The notes under the pieces: model-generated
Databases searched by the model: none
Told to the model about the DNA's origin: nothing
What the model saw: the letters and a program-made list of their open reading frames with translations, nothing else
Part shown: piece by piece, positions 31,905 through 41,303 of the stretch
How positions within the stretch are numbered: the first letter of the stretch is position 1
Layout: each line of letters opens with the position of its first letter
Source: Streptomyces hygroscopicus
GTDB taxonomy: Bacteria > Actinomycetota > Actinomycetes > Streptomycetales > Streptomycetaceae
DNA: 64,000 nucleotides
Reading direction: 5' to 3'
Assembly (NCBI GenBank): GCA_002021875.1
Contig: CP018627.1
Coordinates: forward strand, 7,936,001 to 8,000,000
Made by a program: the position numbers and the translations under genes

Positions 31905-32831
31905 ATGGGGCGCTATGTCGCCAGGCGACTGCTCCAGATGATCCCGGTGTTCATCGGGACTACTCTGATTATTTTCCTCATGGTCCACGTACTGCCCGGT
32001 GACCCTATCCGGGCGATGTGGGGAGACAAGGCCGCGGACCCCGCGCAGGTCGCGTCCCTCCGCCATGAGTTCGGGCTGGACCAGCCTCTGTGGAGGCAGT
32101 ACATCGACTACATGGTCAACCTCTTCCAGGGAGACTTCGGCAAGACCTTCGGCGGTCGCCCGGTCTCCGAGGAAATGGGGATGGCCTTCCCGGTGACCCT
32201 CCGCCTCGCGGCGGTGGCCCTCACCATCGAGATCATCGTCGGCATCGGGCTCGGTGCCTGGGCCGGTCTCAAGGCCGGCCGCGCCGTGGACACCGGCGTC
32301 CTGATCTTCACGCTGATCGTCATCTCGATGCCGGTCTTCGTCCTCGGCTACCTGGCCCGGTTCATCTTCGCCGACGAGCTCGGCTGGCTGCCACCGAATG
32401 TGCAGAACTCGATGGACGTGGAGCAGCTACTGCTGCCCGGCTTCGTCCTCGCGATGCTCTCCATGGCGTATGTGGCCCGGCTGACCCGGACCACGTTCGC
32501 CGAGAACCTGCGCGCCGACTACATGCGCACCGCGCTCGCCAAGGGCCTGCCGCGCCGCCGCATCATCGGCGTCCACCTGCTGCGCAACTCGCTGATCCCC
32601 GTGATCACCTTCCTCGGCACCGATGTCGGCGCGCTGGTCGGCGGCGCGGTGGTCACCGAGGGCATCTTCAACGTCCAGGGTGTCGGCAATCTGCTGTTCA
32701 ACGCGCTCGGACGGCGGGAGGGCTCCACGATCGTCGGGGTCGTGACCGTCTTCGTCCTCGTCATCCTGCTGATCAACCTAGTCGTCGACCTGCTGTACGC
32801 GGTCCTGGACCCGAGGATCCGGTATGCCTGA
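31905..32831 (+). CDS. Oligopeptide ABC transporter permease, DppB/OppB type (Opp1)
   Basis: This 308-residue membrane protein has six expected helices. It opens with MGRYVARRLLQMIPVFIGTTLIIF, the usual first helix of OppB/DppB. The cytosolic EAA loop that docks on the ATPase is ADYMRTALAKGLPRRRIIGVHLLRNS. The ending LLYAVLDPRIRYA is typical. Of two adjacent ATG codons the second (31905) is preferred because GGAGG lies four bases upstream and the paralog in Opp2 also begins MGRY. It overlaps the next permease by eight bases. It forms the translocation channel with that permease. Confidence 0.92.
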   Translation: MGRYVARRLLQMIPVFIGTTLIIFLMVHVLPGDPIRAMWGDKAADPAQVASLRHEFGLDQPLWRQYIDYMVNLFQGDFGKTFGGRPVSEEMGMAFPVTLRLAAVALTIEIIVGIGLGAWAGLKAGRAVDTGVLIFTLIVISMPVFVLGYLARFIFADELGWLPPNVQNSMDVEQLLLPGFVLAMLSMAYVARLTRTTFAENLRADYMRTALAKGLPRRRIIGVHLLRNSLIPVITFLGTDVGALVGGAVVTEGIFNVQGVGNLLFNALGRREGSTIVGVVTVFVLVILLINLVVDLLYAVLDPRIRYA

Positions 32832-33798
32832 CATGACCAAATCCCAGTCCGGTACGGCGGTCGACACGGCGGTCGACGCCGTGGCCCCGCCGACCGAGGT
32901 GGACACCGCCCCCGCCGGCCCCGCCTCCCAGGGCAAGCCGCGCTCCCTGTGGGGCGACGCCTGGTTCGAGCTGCGCCACCGGCCGCTGTTCTGGGTCTCG
33001 GCGGTGCTGCTGGTGCTGCTGCTCAGCATCGCGATGTTCCCCGGTCTCTTCAGCGGCGCCGACCCCAAGGACGGCGACCTGACCAACCACTTCCTGACCA
33101 AGCCGGAGCTGACGCACTTCTTCCAGGCCGACTGGTTCGGGTACGACGGGCAGGGCCGTTCCATCTACGCCCGGGTCATCTACGGCACCCGCGCCTCCAT
33201 CATGGTCGGTGTCGGGGTGACGGCCGTGGTCACCATCTTCGGTGGCCTGCTGGGCATGCTGGCCGGGTACTTCGGCGGCTGGATCGACTCGGTCGTCTCC
33301 CGCATCGTCGACATCTTCTTCGGTCTGCCGTTCCTGCTCGGCTCGATGGTCGTGCTGAACGCGTTCACCGAGCGCAAGGTGTACGTGGTGATCGCGGCGC
33401 TCGCCTTCCTGGGCTGGACCACCATCGCCCGCGTGATGCGCAGCTCGGTGATCACGGCCAAGCAGGCGGACTACGTCACCGCGGCGCGCGCCCTCGGCGC
33501 GGGCACCAACCGGATCCTGTTCCGGCACGTACTGCCCAACGCGCTCGCGCCCACCATCGTGGTCGCGACGATCTCGCTCGGCGCCTACATTTCCGCCGAG
33601 GCCACGCTGTCGTACCTGGGTCTCGGCCTCGCCGACCCGACGATCTCGTGGGGCATCGACATCTCGTCGGCCAAGGACGCCATCCGGGACAACCCGCATG
33701 TGATGCTGTTCCCGGCCGGAATGCTGAGCCTCACGGTCTTCGCATTCATCACGCTCGGCGACGCGGTCCGCGACGCCCTCGACCCCAAGCTGCGCTGA
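32824..33798 (+). CDS. Oligopeptide ABC transporter permease, DppC/OppC type (Opp1)
   Basis: This 324-residue membrane protein is of the OppC/DppC group. A hydrophilic N-terminal arm of about 45 residues precedes the first helix (FWVSAVLLVLLLSIAMF). It contains the typical WFGYDGQGRSIYARVIYGTRAS before the second helix and the EAA loop ADYVTAARALGAGTNRILFRHVLPN. The last segment TLGDAVRDALDPKLR is a strong family ending. The start overlaps the end of the first permease gene by eight bases, suggesting translational coupling. It pairs with that permease to form the channel. Confidence 0.92.
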   Translation: MPDMTKSQSGTAVDTAVDAVAPPTEVDTAPAGPASQGKPRSLWGDAWFELRHRPLFWVSAVLLVLLLSIAMFPGLFSGADPKDGDLTNHFLTKPELTHFFQADWFGYDGQGRSIYARVIYGTRASIMVGVGVTAVVTIFGGLLGMLAGYFGGWIDSVVSRIVDIFFGLPFLLGSMVVLNAFTERKVYVVIAALAFLGWTTIARVMRSSVITAKQADYVTAARALGAGTNRILFRHVLPNALAPTIVVATISLGAYISAEATLSYLGLGLADPTISWGIDISSAKDAIRDNPHVMLFPAGMLSLTVFAFITLGDAVRDALDPKLR

Positions 33799-33809
33799 GG
33801 AGGGCGTAC

Positions 33810-34868
33810 GTGACCACCATCGAGAAGACCGCGGACGACGCCGTCCGCGAGGGTGCAGGCGACGACGGCACCCCACTGCTGGAAGTCCGCGATCTGCATG
33901 TGGAGTTCCACACCCGGGACGGTGTCGCCAAGGCCGTCAACGGCGTGAACTACAGCGTCGACGCCGGTGAGACGCTCGCCGTCCTCGGCGAGTCCGGCTC
34001 CGGCAAGTCGGTGACCGCCCAGGCGATCATGGGCATCCTCGACATGCCGCCCGGGAAGATCCCGCAGGGCCAGATCCTCTTCCGCGGCGAGGACATGCTC
34101 ACCATGTCGGGGGAGGAGCGCCGGAAGATCCGCGGCCGGAAGATCGCCATGATCTTCCAGGACGCGCTCTCCTCGCTGAACCCGGTGCTCTCCGTCGGCT
34201 ATCAGCTCGGCGAGATGTTCCGGGTCCACCAGGGCCTGTCCAAGAAGGACGCCAAGGCCAAGGCCATCGAGCTGATGGACCGGGTCCGCATCCCGGCGGC
34301 AAAGGAGCGGGTGAGCGACTACCCGCACCAGTTCTCCGGCGGTATGCGCCAGCGCATCATGATCGCCATGGCGCTCGCGCTGGAACCGGACCTGATCATC
34401 GCCGACGAGCCGACCACGGCCCTCGACGTCACCGTCCAGGCCCAGGTGATGGACCTGCTCGCGGAGCTTCAGCGTGAGTACAACATGGGTCTGATCCTGA
34501 TCACCCATGACCTGGGCGTGGTCGCGGACGTCGCCGACAAGATCGCCGTGATGTACGCGGGACGGATCGTCGAGACCGCCCCCGTGCACGAGCTCTACAA
34601 GCGCCCGGCCCACCCCTACACCCGGGGCCTGCTGGACTCCATCCCGCGCCTGGACCGCAAGGGGCAGGAGCTCTACGCGATCAAGGGGCTGCCGCCCAAT
34701 CTGCTCAAGATCCCCTCAGGCTGCGCCTTCAACCCGCGCTGCCCCAAGGCGGAGGACATCTGCCGTACGGACGTCCCCGCGCTGGTGCCGGTCACCGAGC
34801 AGGACGGCACGGAGCTGCCGGGCCGCGGCAGCGCGTGCCACTTCTGGAAGGAGACCCTCCATGGCTGA
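33810..34868 (+). CDS. Oligopeptide ABC transporter ATPase, DppD/OppD type (Opp1)
   Basis: This 352-residue cytosolic ATPase energises import. Walker A GESGSGKS is at residues 60-67, the signature is FSGGMRQR, Walker B is [12 protein letters not shown] and the switch His is in LITHDLGVV. The C-terminal oligopeptide/dipeptide transporter domain carries Cys residues in [15 protein letters not shown] and SACHFW, which in homologs bind an iron-sulfur cluster. A GTG at 33810 with GAGGAGG upstream is the start. It lies 11 bp after the second permease and overlaps the next ATPase gene by eight bases. Confidence 0.93.
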   Translation: MTTIEKTADDAVREGAGDDGTPLLEVRDLHVEFHTRDGVAKAVNGVNYSVDAGETLAVLGESGSGKSVTAQAIMGILDMPPGKIPQGQILFRGEDMLTMSGEERRKIRGRKIAMIFQDALSSLNPVLSVGYQLGEMFRVHQGLSKKDAKAKAIELMDRVRIPAAKERVSDYPHQFSGGMRQRIMIAMALALEPDLIIADEPTTALDVTVQAQVMDLLAELQREYNMGLILITHDLGVVADVADKIAVMYAGRIVETAPVHELYKRPAHPYTRGLLDSIPRLDRKGQELYAIKGLPPNLLKIPSGCAFNPRCPKAEDICRTDVPALVPVTEQDGTELPGRGSACHFWKETLHG

Positions 34869-36018
34869 CACCGAGAAGAACGAGGCGGCCATGGAACCGG
34901 CCTTGGACGCCACCCCCAACGTCACGGAGGTGGAGACGGTCGACGCCGCCACCGAGGACGAGGCGGTCGCGGCCATCGAGGCCAAGGTCGACCGCGGCGA
35001 GCCGATCCTCCAGGTGCGCAATCTGGTCAAGCACTTCCCGCTGACCCAGGGCATCCTCTTCAAGCGGCAGATCGGCGCGGTCAAGGCGGTCGACGGCATC
35101 TCCTTCGACCTCTACCAGGGCGAGACGCTCGGCATCGTGGGCGAGTCCGGCTGTGGCAAGTCCACCGTCGCCAAGCTGCTCATGACCCTGGAGACCGCCA
35201 CCGCGGGCGAGGTCTTCTACAAGGGCCAGGACATCACCAGGCTGTCGGGCCGCGCGCTGCGGGCCGTCCGCCGCAACATCCAGATGGTGTTCCAGGACCC
35301 GTACACCTCGCTCAACCCGCGTATGACGGTGGGCGACATCATCGGGGAGCCCTTCGAGATCCACCCCGAGGTGGCTCCCAAGGGCGACCGGCGCCGCAAG
35401 GTCCAGGAACTCCTGGACGTCGTGGGCCTCAACCCCGAGTACATCAACCGCTATCCCCACCAGTTCTCCGGCGGCCAGCGCCAGCGCATCGGCATCGCGC
35501 GCGGGCTCGCCCTCAACCCGGAGATCATCATCTGCGACGAGCCGGTCTCCGCGCTCGACGTGTCCGTCCAGGCGCAGGTCATCAACCTGATGGAGGGCCT
35601 GCAGGACGAGTTCAACCTGTCCTACATCTTCATCGCCCACGACCTGTCCATCGTCCGGCACATCTCCGACCGGGTCGGCGTGATGTACCTGGGCAAGATG
35701 GCCGAGATCGGCTCCGACACCGAGATCTACGACCACCCGACGCACCCCTACACCCAGGCGCTGCTGTCGGCCGTCCCGGTCCCGGACCCGGAGTCGCGCG
35801 AGGGCCGCGAACGCATCATCCTCACCGGCGACGTCCCCTCCCCGGCCAACCCGCCCTCCGGCTGCCGCTTCCGCACCCGCTGCTGGAAGGCCGAGGACAA
35901 GTGCGCCAAGGAGATCCCGCTCCTGGCCATCCCGGAGCGCTTCGCCGGATCGGACTCGCCCGCGGCACACGAGTCGGCGTGCCACTTCGCGGAGGAGAAG
36001 GACGTGGTCCACGCCTAG
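34861..36018 (+). CDS. Oligopeptide ABC transporter ATPase, DppF/OppF type (Opp1)
   Basis: This 385-residue ATPase partners the DppD-type subunit. Walker A is GESGCGKS, the signature [17 protein letters not shown], Walker [13 protein letters not shown] and the switch FIAHDLSIV. The segment [26 protein letters not shown] is characteristic of OppF. The Cys-rich C-terminal motif ([15 protein letters not shown] ... SACHF) is present. The N-terminus has about 40 extra acidic residues before the core domain. It is the last gene of Opp1, and a 20-bp hairpin follows at 36048-36092. Confidence 0.93.
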   Translation: MADTEKNEAAMEPALDATPNVTEVETVDAATEDEAVAAIEAKVDRGEPILQVRNLVKHFPLTQGILFKRQIGAVKAVDGISFDLYQGETLGIVGESGCGKSTVAKLLMTLETATAGEVFYKGQDITRLSGRALRAVRRNIQMVFQDPYTSLNPRMTVGDIIGEPFEIHPEVAPKGDRRRKVQELLDVVGLNPEYINRYPHQFSGGQRQRIGIARGLALNPEIIICDEPVSALDVSVQAQVINLMEGLQDEFNLSYIFIAHDLSIVRHISDRVGVMYLGKMAEIGSDTEIYDHPTHPYTQALLSAVPVPDPESREGRERIILTGDVPSPANPPSGCRFRTRCWKAEDKCAKEIPLLAIPERFAGSDSPAAHESACHFAEEKDVVHA

Positions 36019-36047
36019 CGCTGCCGCGCGGGCCCGCTGTTGAACGA

Positions 36048-36092
36048 CGAGGGCCGCCCGGACCGTGATCACCACGGTCCGGGCGGCCCTCG
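36048..36092. terminator. Perfect 20-bp stem terminator after Opp1
   Basis: Arms CGAGGGCCGCCCGGACCGTG and its complement flank ATCAC. It lies between the end of the Opp1 operon and the 3' end of the convergent RelE-like gene, so it can stop both transcripts. Confidence 0.85.
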
Positions 36093-36099
36093 CCGTCGT

Positions 36100-36374
36100 T
36101 CAGACCTCGTCCGACTCGGGCCAATGCTGTACCCGGACGACGAAGACGGTGGTGAAGCGACGATGCTCCTGATACCAGACGATCAGTCGGCCCTCTGCAT
36201 GGTCGAGTAAGTTCGAAACCCCGGACTCATGAATCGGTGGGTCGCCGACGTACTTGACGGCAGCGGCGTCGGCCGGCCGTTGGGCGAGTCGCTCCACATC
36301 GTTCTTGATCTGCGGATTCAGACCGCCGACCACGTCTCGGCATCGGGAAGGTACTCCCAGGTCCAGTCGCTCAC
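36100..36374 (-). pseudogene. RelE-like toxin gene broken by a frameshift near 36333
   Basis: Translation should start at GTG 36374-36372, which overlaps the DUF6247 stop by four bases. It reads VSDWTWEYLPDAET, then the frame shifts: losing one G near 36333 (expected ACGGTGGTC, found ACGTGGTC) leads to TGA at 36320-36318. The next frame continues with VVGGLNPQIKNDVERLAQRP and ends FVVRVQHWPESDEV at 36100, completing a RelE/ParE-type mRNA-interferase fold of about 90 residues. A GTG at 36333 could still start a 77-residue version lacking the first strand. One Leu codon is TTA (36210-36208). A sequencing error is the alternative explanation. Confidence 0.7.
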
Positions 36375-36646
36375 CCTGCTACCTCACGGCGCGCGGTGTC
36401 CAACAGCACCCCGATCTGTGCGGAGGCCCGCCGGGCGTCCTCGATGCTGGGTGCATCGGCGACGGCCGCTTCCAACTCGTGGAGTCGTCGAGCCCGGTCC
36501 GGGTGGCGCCGCAGAGCAACGAAGACCCCCCAGCGGTGGAGGAAAGTGTGCATGGGGACGGTGCTGTCCGTCTGCACCACCTCCTGCCAGGCGCTGTGGA
36601 ATTCCTCCTCGAATCGGACGGCCGCGCTGAGGTCGAGGGAGCGCAT
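36371..36646 (-). CDS. DUF6247-like protein, putative antitoxin
   Basis: This 91-residue, all-helical protein resembles DUF6247 members: an FEEEFHSAWQEVVQT helix, MHTFLHRWGVFVALRRHPDRARRLHELE, then a helix ending ASAQIGVLL. These small proteins are often found just before RelE-like toxin genes in Streptomyces, and here the stop overlaps the toxin start by four bases. The antitoxin role is inferred from position. ATG at 36646 has GGGAGG before it; longer frames upstream run antisense through the DUF5753 remnant and are not coding. Confidence 0.7.
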   Translation of the reverse strand: MRSLDLSAAVRFEEEFHSAWQEVVQTDSTVPMHTFLHRWGVFVALRRHPDRARRLHELEAAVADAPSIEDARRASAQIGVLLDTARREVAG

Positions 36647-36659
36647 CCGCACCTCCCGG

Positions 36660-37115
36660 CAAGAGGATGACCTGGCCATCGAATTCCGGCTTAAGCGCCA
36701 GCAGGTATTGCTCGGCGAGCGCGCTCCCCGGCTCCACGCGGTCGTCCACGAAGCGGCCCTTCGCGCGACGTTGGACAGCCCTCGCCTCATGCGGGGTCAG
36801 TTGCTGCGACTGATCGAGCTGTCGCGTCTGCCGAACGTCACCCTGCAGGTCATGCCGTTCGACGGGCCGGTGGCGTTCGGCACGTCCTTCGCGCTGATCC
36901 AGCCCGAGGTATGGGAACTGAGCACAGTGGTCGTGGGACACGTGGAGAAGTCGCTCTACCTGGGTGACCGTAGCGATCTCGTTCGATACGGCGATGCCTT
37001 CGCTAAGGTGTGCGAAGTGGCGTTGCCTCCCGCGGACGCAACGGTTTCACCGGAGGCGCATGACGCCAAGGACTCGTTGGGCCTCATCCAGCGACTCCTG
37101 TATCCCCTGCTCTAG
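36660..37115 (+). pseudogene. C-terminal remnant of a DUF5753 HTH regulator
   Basis: From about 36660 the frame reads EDDLAIEFRLKRQQVLLGER ... ALRATLDSPRLMRGQLLRLIELSRLPNVTLQVMPF ... SLYLGDRSDLVRYGDAF ... LGLIQRLL, ending TAG at 37113-37115. This is the DUF5753 domain that forms the C-terminal two thirds of a very common Streptomyces XRE-type regulator. The expected N-terminal helix-turn-helix of about 80 residues is missing, and the DNA where it should be is occupied by the antisense DUF6247 gene. No start with a ribosome-binding site is evident. The DUF397 partner gene follows, so the pair was truncated, probably when the toxin-antitoxin segment arrived. Confidence 0.75.
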
Positions 37116-37125
37116 GAGGGCGCTG

Positions 37126-37326
37126 ATGTCTCACCTCAGGTGGCGCAAGTCGAGCTTCAGCGAGGGACATTCCGACACGTGTGTCGAACTCGCCGCCGAC
37201 TCCGTCGGCACCCCACACCTCCGCGAGAGCGACGACCCGGAGGTCGTCATATCCACTACCCCGGCCGCGCTCCGCGCGTTCCTGCGGGCAGCGAGGGCGG
37301 GGGAGTTCGACCGCATCGAAGGGTGA
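37126..37326 (+). CDS. DUF397 domain protein
   Basis: This 66-residue protein has the DUF397 pattern: LRWRKSSFSEGHSDTCVELA near the start and DDPEVVISTTPAALRAFLRAARAGEFD at the end. DUF397 proteins are small partners of XRE/DUF5753 regulators in Streptomyces, and pairs of this type (for example BldB-associated families and WhiJ-like systems) affect development. ATG at 37126 has TAGGAGGG upstream and lies 10 bp after the truncated regulator. With its regulator beheaded, its function is uncertain; a distant regulator might still use it. Confidence 0.9.
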   Translation: MSHLRWRKSSFSEGHSDTCVELAADSVGTPHLRESDDPEVVISTTPAALRAFLRAARAGEFDRIEG

Positions 37327-37600
37327 TGTGCACCCCTCCCGGTCCCCTTTCCGGAACTGCTTGATCTAACGCAACCAATTTGTCAAACGTTTTTCAGGGG
37401 GGTACCCCACCCCCCGCCAATCCGGAGGTGGTCCGGCAGTCCGGCAACGGCCTCGGCCCCCGAGCACGGGCGCCGCCACCGGCGCTCATCCCCAGGGCCT
37501 GGCGGCCGGCGACGGCGCTCCGCCCCCCCACCCTCCGACCCATGCTCAATTGCGCCGAAGGCGCGAGACGGCGCCGCGCCGCACCTCGTAGGGTCATGGC

Positions 37601-38137
37601 ATGACTGACCCTCACTCTCCGGTGTATCAGGAGTACTACACCCGCACCCCTCTCCAACTCTTCTCCGGCGTCGGCTGGAAGCGGCTGGTGGCCTTCCGGG
37701 CCGATGAGCTGGGCGTCACCCTGGGTGGCCCCGTGACGCGATACCGCCGGTTCACCGTGGTCGTGCCGTGGCGGGACATCGAAGCCGTCGTCGTGTGGGC
37801 CACGAAAAAGACCATGGAGAGGCCGATACGGCGGATAGGTCTGAAGTTGCGGCAGGGCGTGTCGGACGTTCCCGGCCCCGGCTCGACGATCAGCCCGCAG
37901 CTCGCAGCAAGTGTCGCGCCGCATATCGAGTACCAGGTCATCAGGAACAACCGAGTCATCGTCTTCTGGAAGCTGGACCACACCCGGCTCTCCGCCGCGG
38001 TCCAGGCGTTTGCCCCCCACGTTCAGCTACGTGTTCACCCGGTGTACCGGGGGCGCCCGGGGCAGGGCGGCGGGCCGGGGTACGGCGGCGGGCCGGGGTA
38101 CGGGTCCGGCGGGAGCATATTCGACATCATGCCCTGA
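37601..38137 (+). CDS. Hypothetical protein with Gly/Pro/Tyr-rich C-terminus
   Basis: This 178-residue protein has no signal or membrane helix. The central part has alternating strands ([52 protein letters not shown]) and then a helix ([15 protein letters not shown]), the arrangement of a PH-like or bacterial PH domain. The C-terminus is a [14 protein letters not shown] tail. I do not recognise a specific family. The last 11 bases overlap the 3' end of the convergent Opp2 ATPase gene, so there is no room for a terminator between them. Confidence 0.7.
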   Translation: MTDPHSPVYQEYYTRTPLQLFSGVGWKRLVAFRADELGVTLGGPVTRYRRFTVVVPWRDIEAVVVWATKKTMERPIRRIGLKLRQGVSDVPGPGSTISPQLAASVAPHIEYQVIRNNRVIVFWKLDHTRLSAAVQAFAPHVQLRVHPVYRGRPGQGGGPGYGGGPGYGSGGSIFDIMP

Positions 38138-39164
38138 CCCCCACGCGCTCCTCCGCGAAGTGGCACGCCGACGCATGGGCGGCGGGGCCCGCCAGGCCCG
38201 TGGGCACCGCCAGCACCGGCACCTCCGCCGCGCAGCGCTCCTGCGCCTTCCAGCAGCGGGTGCGGAAGCGGCAGCCGGAGGGCGGGTTGGCCGGGGAGGG
38301 GACGTCGCCGGGGAGCAGGATGCGGGTCCGGCGGGTGCGGGCCCCGGGGTCGGGGACCGGGACGGCGGACAGCAGGGCCTGGGTGTACGGATGCGTGGGG
38401 TGGTCGTAGATCTCGGGGCCCGTTCCCATTTCGGCGAAGCGGCCCAGGTACATCACGGCGACCCGGTCGGCGATGTGCCGGACCACCGACAGATCGTGGG
38501 CGATGAAGACGTACGCCAGGCCGAACTCGTCCTGCAACCGCTCCATCAGATTGACCACCTGCGCCTGCACCGACACGTCCAGCGCCGAGACCGGCTCGTC
38601 CGCGACGATGACCTCCGGCCGCAGCGCCAGGCCCCGGGCGATGCCGATGCGCTGGCGCTGACCGCCGGAGAACTGGTGGGGATAGCGGTTGAGGTGCTCC
38701 GGGCTGAGCCCCACGACCTCCAACAGCTCCTGGACCGCTCGCCGCCGGTCGCCCTTGGGGGCCGCCTCGGGGTGGATCTCGAAGGGCTCCCCGATGATGT
38801 CGCCCACCGTCATACGCGGGTTGAGCGAGGTGTACGGGTCCTGGAAGACCATCTGGATGTTGCGGCGGACGGCCCGCAGCGCGCGGCCCGAGAGACGCGT
38901 GATGTCCTCGCCCCGGTAGTGGATCGTCCCGGCGGTCGGCTGTTCCAGGCTGACCAACAGCCGGGCGACGGTGGACTTACCGCAGCCGGACTCGCCGACG
39001 ATGCCGAGCGTCTCCCCGCGCCGCAGGGCGAAGGAGACCGTGTCGACCGCCCGGACGGCGCCGACCCGTCGCTTGAACACCACGCCCTGGGTCAGGGGAT
39101 AGAGCCTGGCCAGGTCGCGGACCTCCAGGACCGGCCCGTCGGGCTCAGACATGCGCTCAGGCAT
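38127..39164 (-). CDS. Oligopeptide ABC transporter ATPase, DppF/OppF type (Opp2)
   Basis: This 345-residue ATPase has Walker A GESGCGKS, signature [17 protein letters not shown], Walker [13 protein letters not shown] and switch FIAHDLSVV. It is closely similar to the Opp1 DppF-type subunit, sharing long stretches such as [19 protein letters not shown], but lacks its 40-residue acidic N-terminus. The Cys-rich C-terminal motif is intact. ATG at 39164 with GGAGGAG upstream is chosen; ATG at 39152 is possible. The start overlaps the previous ATPase gene by eight bases. It is the last gene of the five-gene minus-strand operon. Confidence 0.92.
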   Translation of the reverse strand: MPERMSEPDGPVLEVRDLARLYPLTQGVVFKRRVGAVRAVDTVSFALRRGETLGIVGESGCGKSTVARLLVSLEQPTAGTIHYRGEDITRLSGRALRAVRRNIQMVFQDPYTSLNPRMTVGDIIGEPFEIHPEAAPKGDRRRAVQELLEVVGLSPEHLNRYPHQFSGGQRQRIGIARGLALRPEVIVADEPVSALDVSVQAQVVNLMERLQDEFGLAYVFIAHDLSVVRHIADRVAVMYLGRFAEMGTGPEIYDHPTHPYTQALLSAVPVPDPGARTRRTRILLPGDVPSPANPPSGCRFRTRCWKAQERCAAEVPVLAVPTGLAGPAAHASACHFAEERVGVRA

Positions 39165-40233
39165 GCAGCTCCTCCTTCCAGAAGTGGCAGGCGCTGGTCC
39201 GCCCGCCGGACGCGGGGGACGCCGGGGACGCACCCCCCGGGGTCGCGCCCGCCGGAGACGTCCCCGCCGGGTACGCACCCGCCGCCACCACCTCGTACAG
39301 CGGCGGCCGTTCGACGCGGCAGACCTCCTGGGCGCGCGGGCAGCGTGGGTGGAAGGGGCAGCCGGAGGGCATGGCGAGGGGGCTGGGCGGCGCTCCTTTG
39401 ATCGCGTAGAGCTCCCCGCCCCGGTGGCCTCGCTCGCCCCGCTGGTCCACGCGCGGCACGGAGTCCAGCAGTCCGCGGGTGTACGGATGGGCGGGGCGGC
39501 GGTAGAGGTCGCGTACCGGCGCGGTCTCCACGATCCGGCCCGCGTACATCACGGCGATGGTGTCGGCCACGTCCGCGACCACGCCCAGGTCATGGGTGAT
39601 GAGGACGAGCCCCATGGCGTACTCCCGGCGCAACTCCGCGAGCAGGTCCATGACCTGGGCCTGGACGGTGACGTCCAGGGCCGTGGTCGGCTCGTCGGCG
39701 ATGATCAGCTCCGGCTCCAGCGCCATCGCCATGGCGATCATGATGCGCTGGCGCATCCCCCCGGAGAACTGATGCGGATAGTCCCCGGACCGCTGCCCCG
39801 CCGCCGGGATGCGGACCCGGTCCATCAGCTCGACCGCCCGCCGCCGGGCGTCCTTGCGGGACATCCCCCGGTGCACTTCGTACATCTCGGCGAGCTGGGC
39901 GCCCACGGGGATCACCGGGTTGAGGGCGGAGAGCGCGTCCTGGAAGATCATCGCCATCGCGGCGCCCCGGATCCGGCGGTGCTCCCGCGCGCCCATCGTC
40001 AGCAGATCCCGCCCCCGGAACAGCACTTGACCGCCGGTGACCCGGCCGGGCGGGGAGTCGAGGATGCCCATGACGGCCTGGGCGGTCACGGACTTGCCGG
40101 ACCCGGACTCGCCCAGCACGGCGAGGGTGCGGCCCGCGTCCAGGCCGTAGCTCACCCCGCCGACGGCCTCGGCGACCCCCTCCCGGGTGCGGAATTCCAC
40201 GCGCAGGTCGCGTACCTCCAGCAGGTGGGTCAC
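39157..40233 (-). CDS. Oligopeptide ABC transporter ATPase, DppD/OppD type (Opp2)
   Basis: This 358-residue ATPase has Walker A GESGSGKS, signature [17 protein letters not shown], Walker [13 protein letters not shown] and switch [10 protein letters not shown] low-complexity insertion of about 30 residues (Pro-Ala-Gly-Thr-Ser repeats) lies just before the final [12 protein letters not shown]. The Opp1 paralog has a normal short link there. The core is strongly similar to Opp1, so the two operons are duplicates or close paralogs. It starts 14 bp after the upstream permease gene. Confidence 0.92.
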   Translation of the reverse strand: MTHLLEVRDLRVEFRTREGVAEAVGGVSYGLDAGRTLAVLGESGSGKSVTAQAVMGILDSPPGRVTGGQVLFRGRDLLTMGAREHRRIRGAAMAMIFQDALSALNPVIPVGAQLAEMYEVHRGMSRKDARRRAVELMDRVRIPAAGQRSGDYPHQFSGGMRQRIMIAMAMALEPELIIADEPTTALDVTVQAQVMDLLAELRREYAMGLVLITHDLGVVADVADTIAVMYAGRIVETAPVRDLYRRPAHPYTRGLLDSVPRVDQRGERGHRGGELYAIKGAPPSPLAMPSGCPFHPRCPRAQEVCRVERPPLYEVVAAGAYPAGTSPAGATPGGASPASPASGGRTSACHFWKEELHA

Positions 40234-40247
40234 GGCAGCTCAGCTCC

Positions 40248-41303
40248 TCATCGCAGCCTGGGATCGAGGGCGTCGCGCACCGCGTCGCCGAGCATGATGA
40301 ACGCGAGCACCGTGACGGACAGCGCTCCGGCGGGCCACAGCAGCATGTGCGGGGCGTTGCGGATCTGGGTGGCGGCGGAGGAGATGTCGATCCCCCAGGA
40401 GACGGTGGGCGGTTTGAGCCCCACGCCGAGGAACGACAGCGTGGCCTCCAACGAGATGTAGGTGCCCAGCGCGATGGTCGCGACGACGATCACGGGGGCC
40501 ACGGCGTTGGGCGCGATATGGCGCAGCAGCGTCCGGCCGCTGCCGGCGCCGAGCGCCCGCGCCGCCTGGACGTAGTCGTGCTCCTTGACGGTCACCACCG
40601 AGCCGCGCGCGATCCGGGAGATCTGCGGCCAGCCCAGCAGCACGATGAAGCCGACGACCGGCCAGACCGAGCCGCTGGTGACCACCGACAGGAAGACCAG
40701 ACCGCCCAGGAGGATCGGGATGCCGAAGAAGACATCGGCGATTCGCGAGAGCAGCGCGTCCCACCAGCCGCCGAAGTATCCGGCGAGCCCGCCCAGCGTG
40801 CTGCCGAGCAGCGCCGCGCCGAGGGTGGCGCAGATGCCGACGGTGATGGAGGCGCGGGCGCCGTAGACCGTGCGGGTGTAGACGTCGCGGCCCTGGAGGT
40901 CGTAGCCGAAGGGGTGGCCGGGGGCCGGGCCGTCCTGCGCCCTGGCGAGGTCGCCGTGGTACGGGTTGCCGCTCGCGATCAACTGCGGCCAGATCGCGAT
41001 GAGGACGAGGAAGAGGATGGTCAGCGCGGAGACGATGAAGACGGGGTTGCGGCGCAGATCGTGCCAGGCGTCGGACCACAGCCCCCGTCCGGTGGGCGCG
41101 GCCGGTCCGCCGGAGCGGTGGCCGGGCTCCTTGCGCCAGGGGAGGGGGAGGCGCCAGGGGCCGCGCCGTGGTCCGCCCTTCAGGGTCTGGGAGCCGGGGG
41201 TGGCGAGGTCCATCGGACCGCCGCCGCCACCGCCACCGCCACCGCTGCCGGCCGGTGCGATCGCCTCGGTCATGTCGTAGCGCGTGTCAAAGGGCTCAGG
41301 CAT
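40248..41303 (-). CDS. Oligopeptide ABC transporter permease, DppC/OppC type (Opp2)
   Basis: This 351-residue membrane protein has the OppC pattern: PFGYDLQGRDVYTRTVYGARAS, EAA loop HDYVQAARALGAGSGRTLLRHIAPN and ending LGDAVRDALDPRLR. The N-terminal arm is about 85 residues and includes a run of nine Gly, much longer than in Opp1. The start at 41303 overlaps the first permease gene by eight bases, the same overlap as in Opp1, which supports common origin of the two operons. Confidence 0.91.
   Translation of the reverse strand: MPEPFDTRYDMTEAIAPAGSGGGGGGGGGPMDLATPGSQTLKGGPRRGPWRLPLPWRKEPGHRSGGPAAPTGRGLWSDAWHDLRRNPVFIVSALTILFLVLIAIWPQLIASGNPYHGDLARAQDGPAPGHPFGYDLQGRDVYTRTVYGARASITVGICATLGAALLGSTLGGLAGYFGGWWDALLSRIADVFFGIPILLGGLVFLSVVTSGSVWPVVGFIVLLGWPQISRIARGSVVTVKEHDYVQAARALGAGSGRTLLRHIAPNAVAPVIVVATIALGTYISLEATLSFLGVGLKPPTVSWGIDISSAATQIRNAPHMLLWPAGALSVTVLAFIMLGDAVRDALDPRLR

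Noticed and set aside
30113..36018. Opp1 as the bldK operon
   Set aside because: Its order is binding protein first, then two permeases. The bldK order has a permease before the binding protein, which is found at 47.5-53.9 kb.
36318..36335. Programmed ribosomal frameshift in the RelE-like gene
   Set aside because: There is no slippery heptamer or following stem-loop at the shift point; a simple one-base deletion explains it better.
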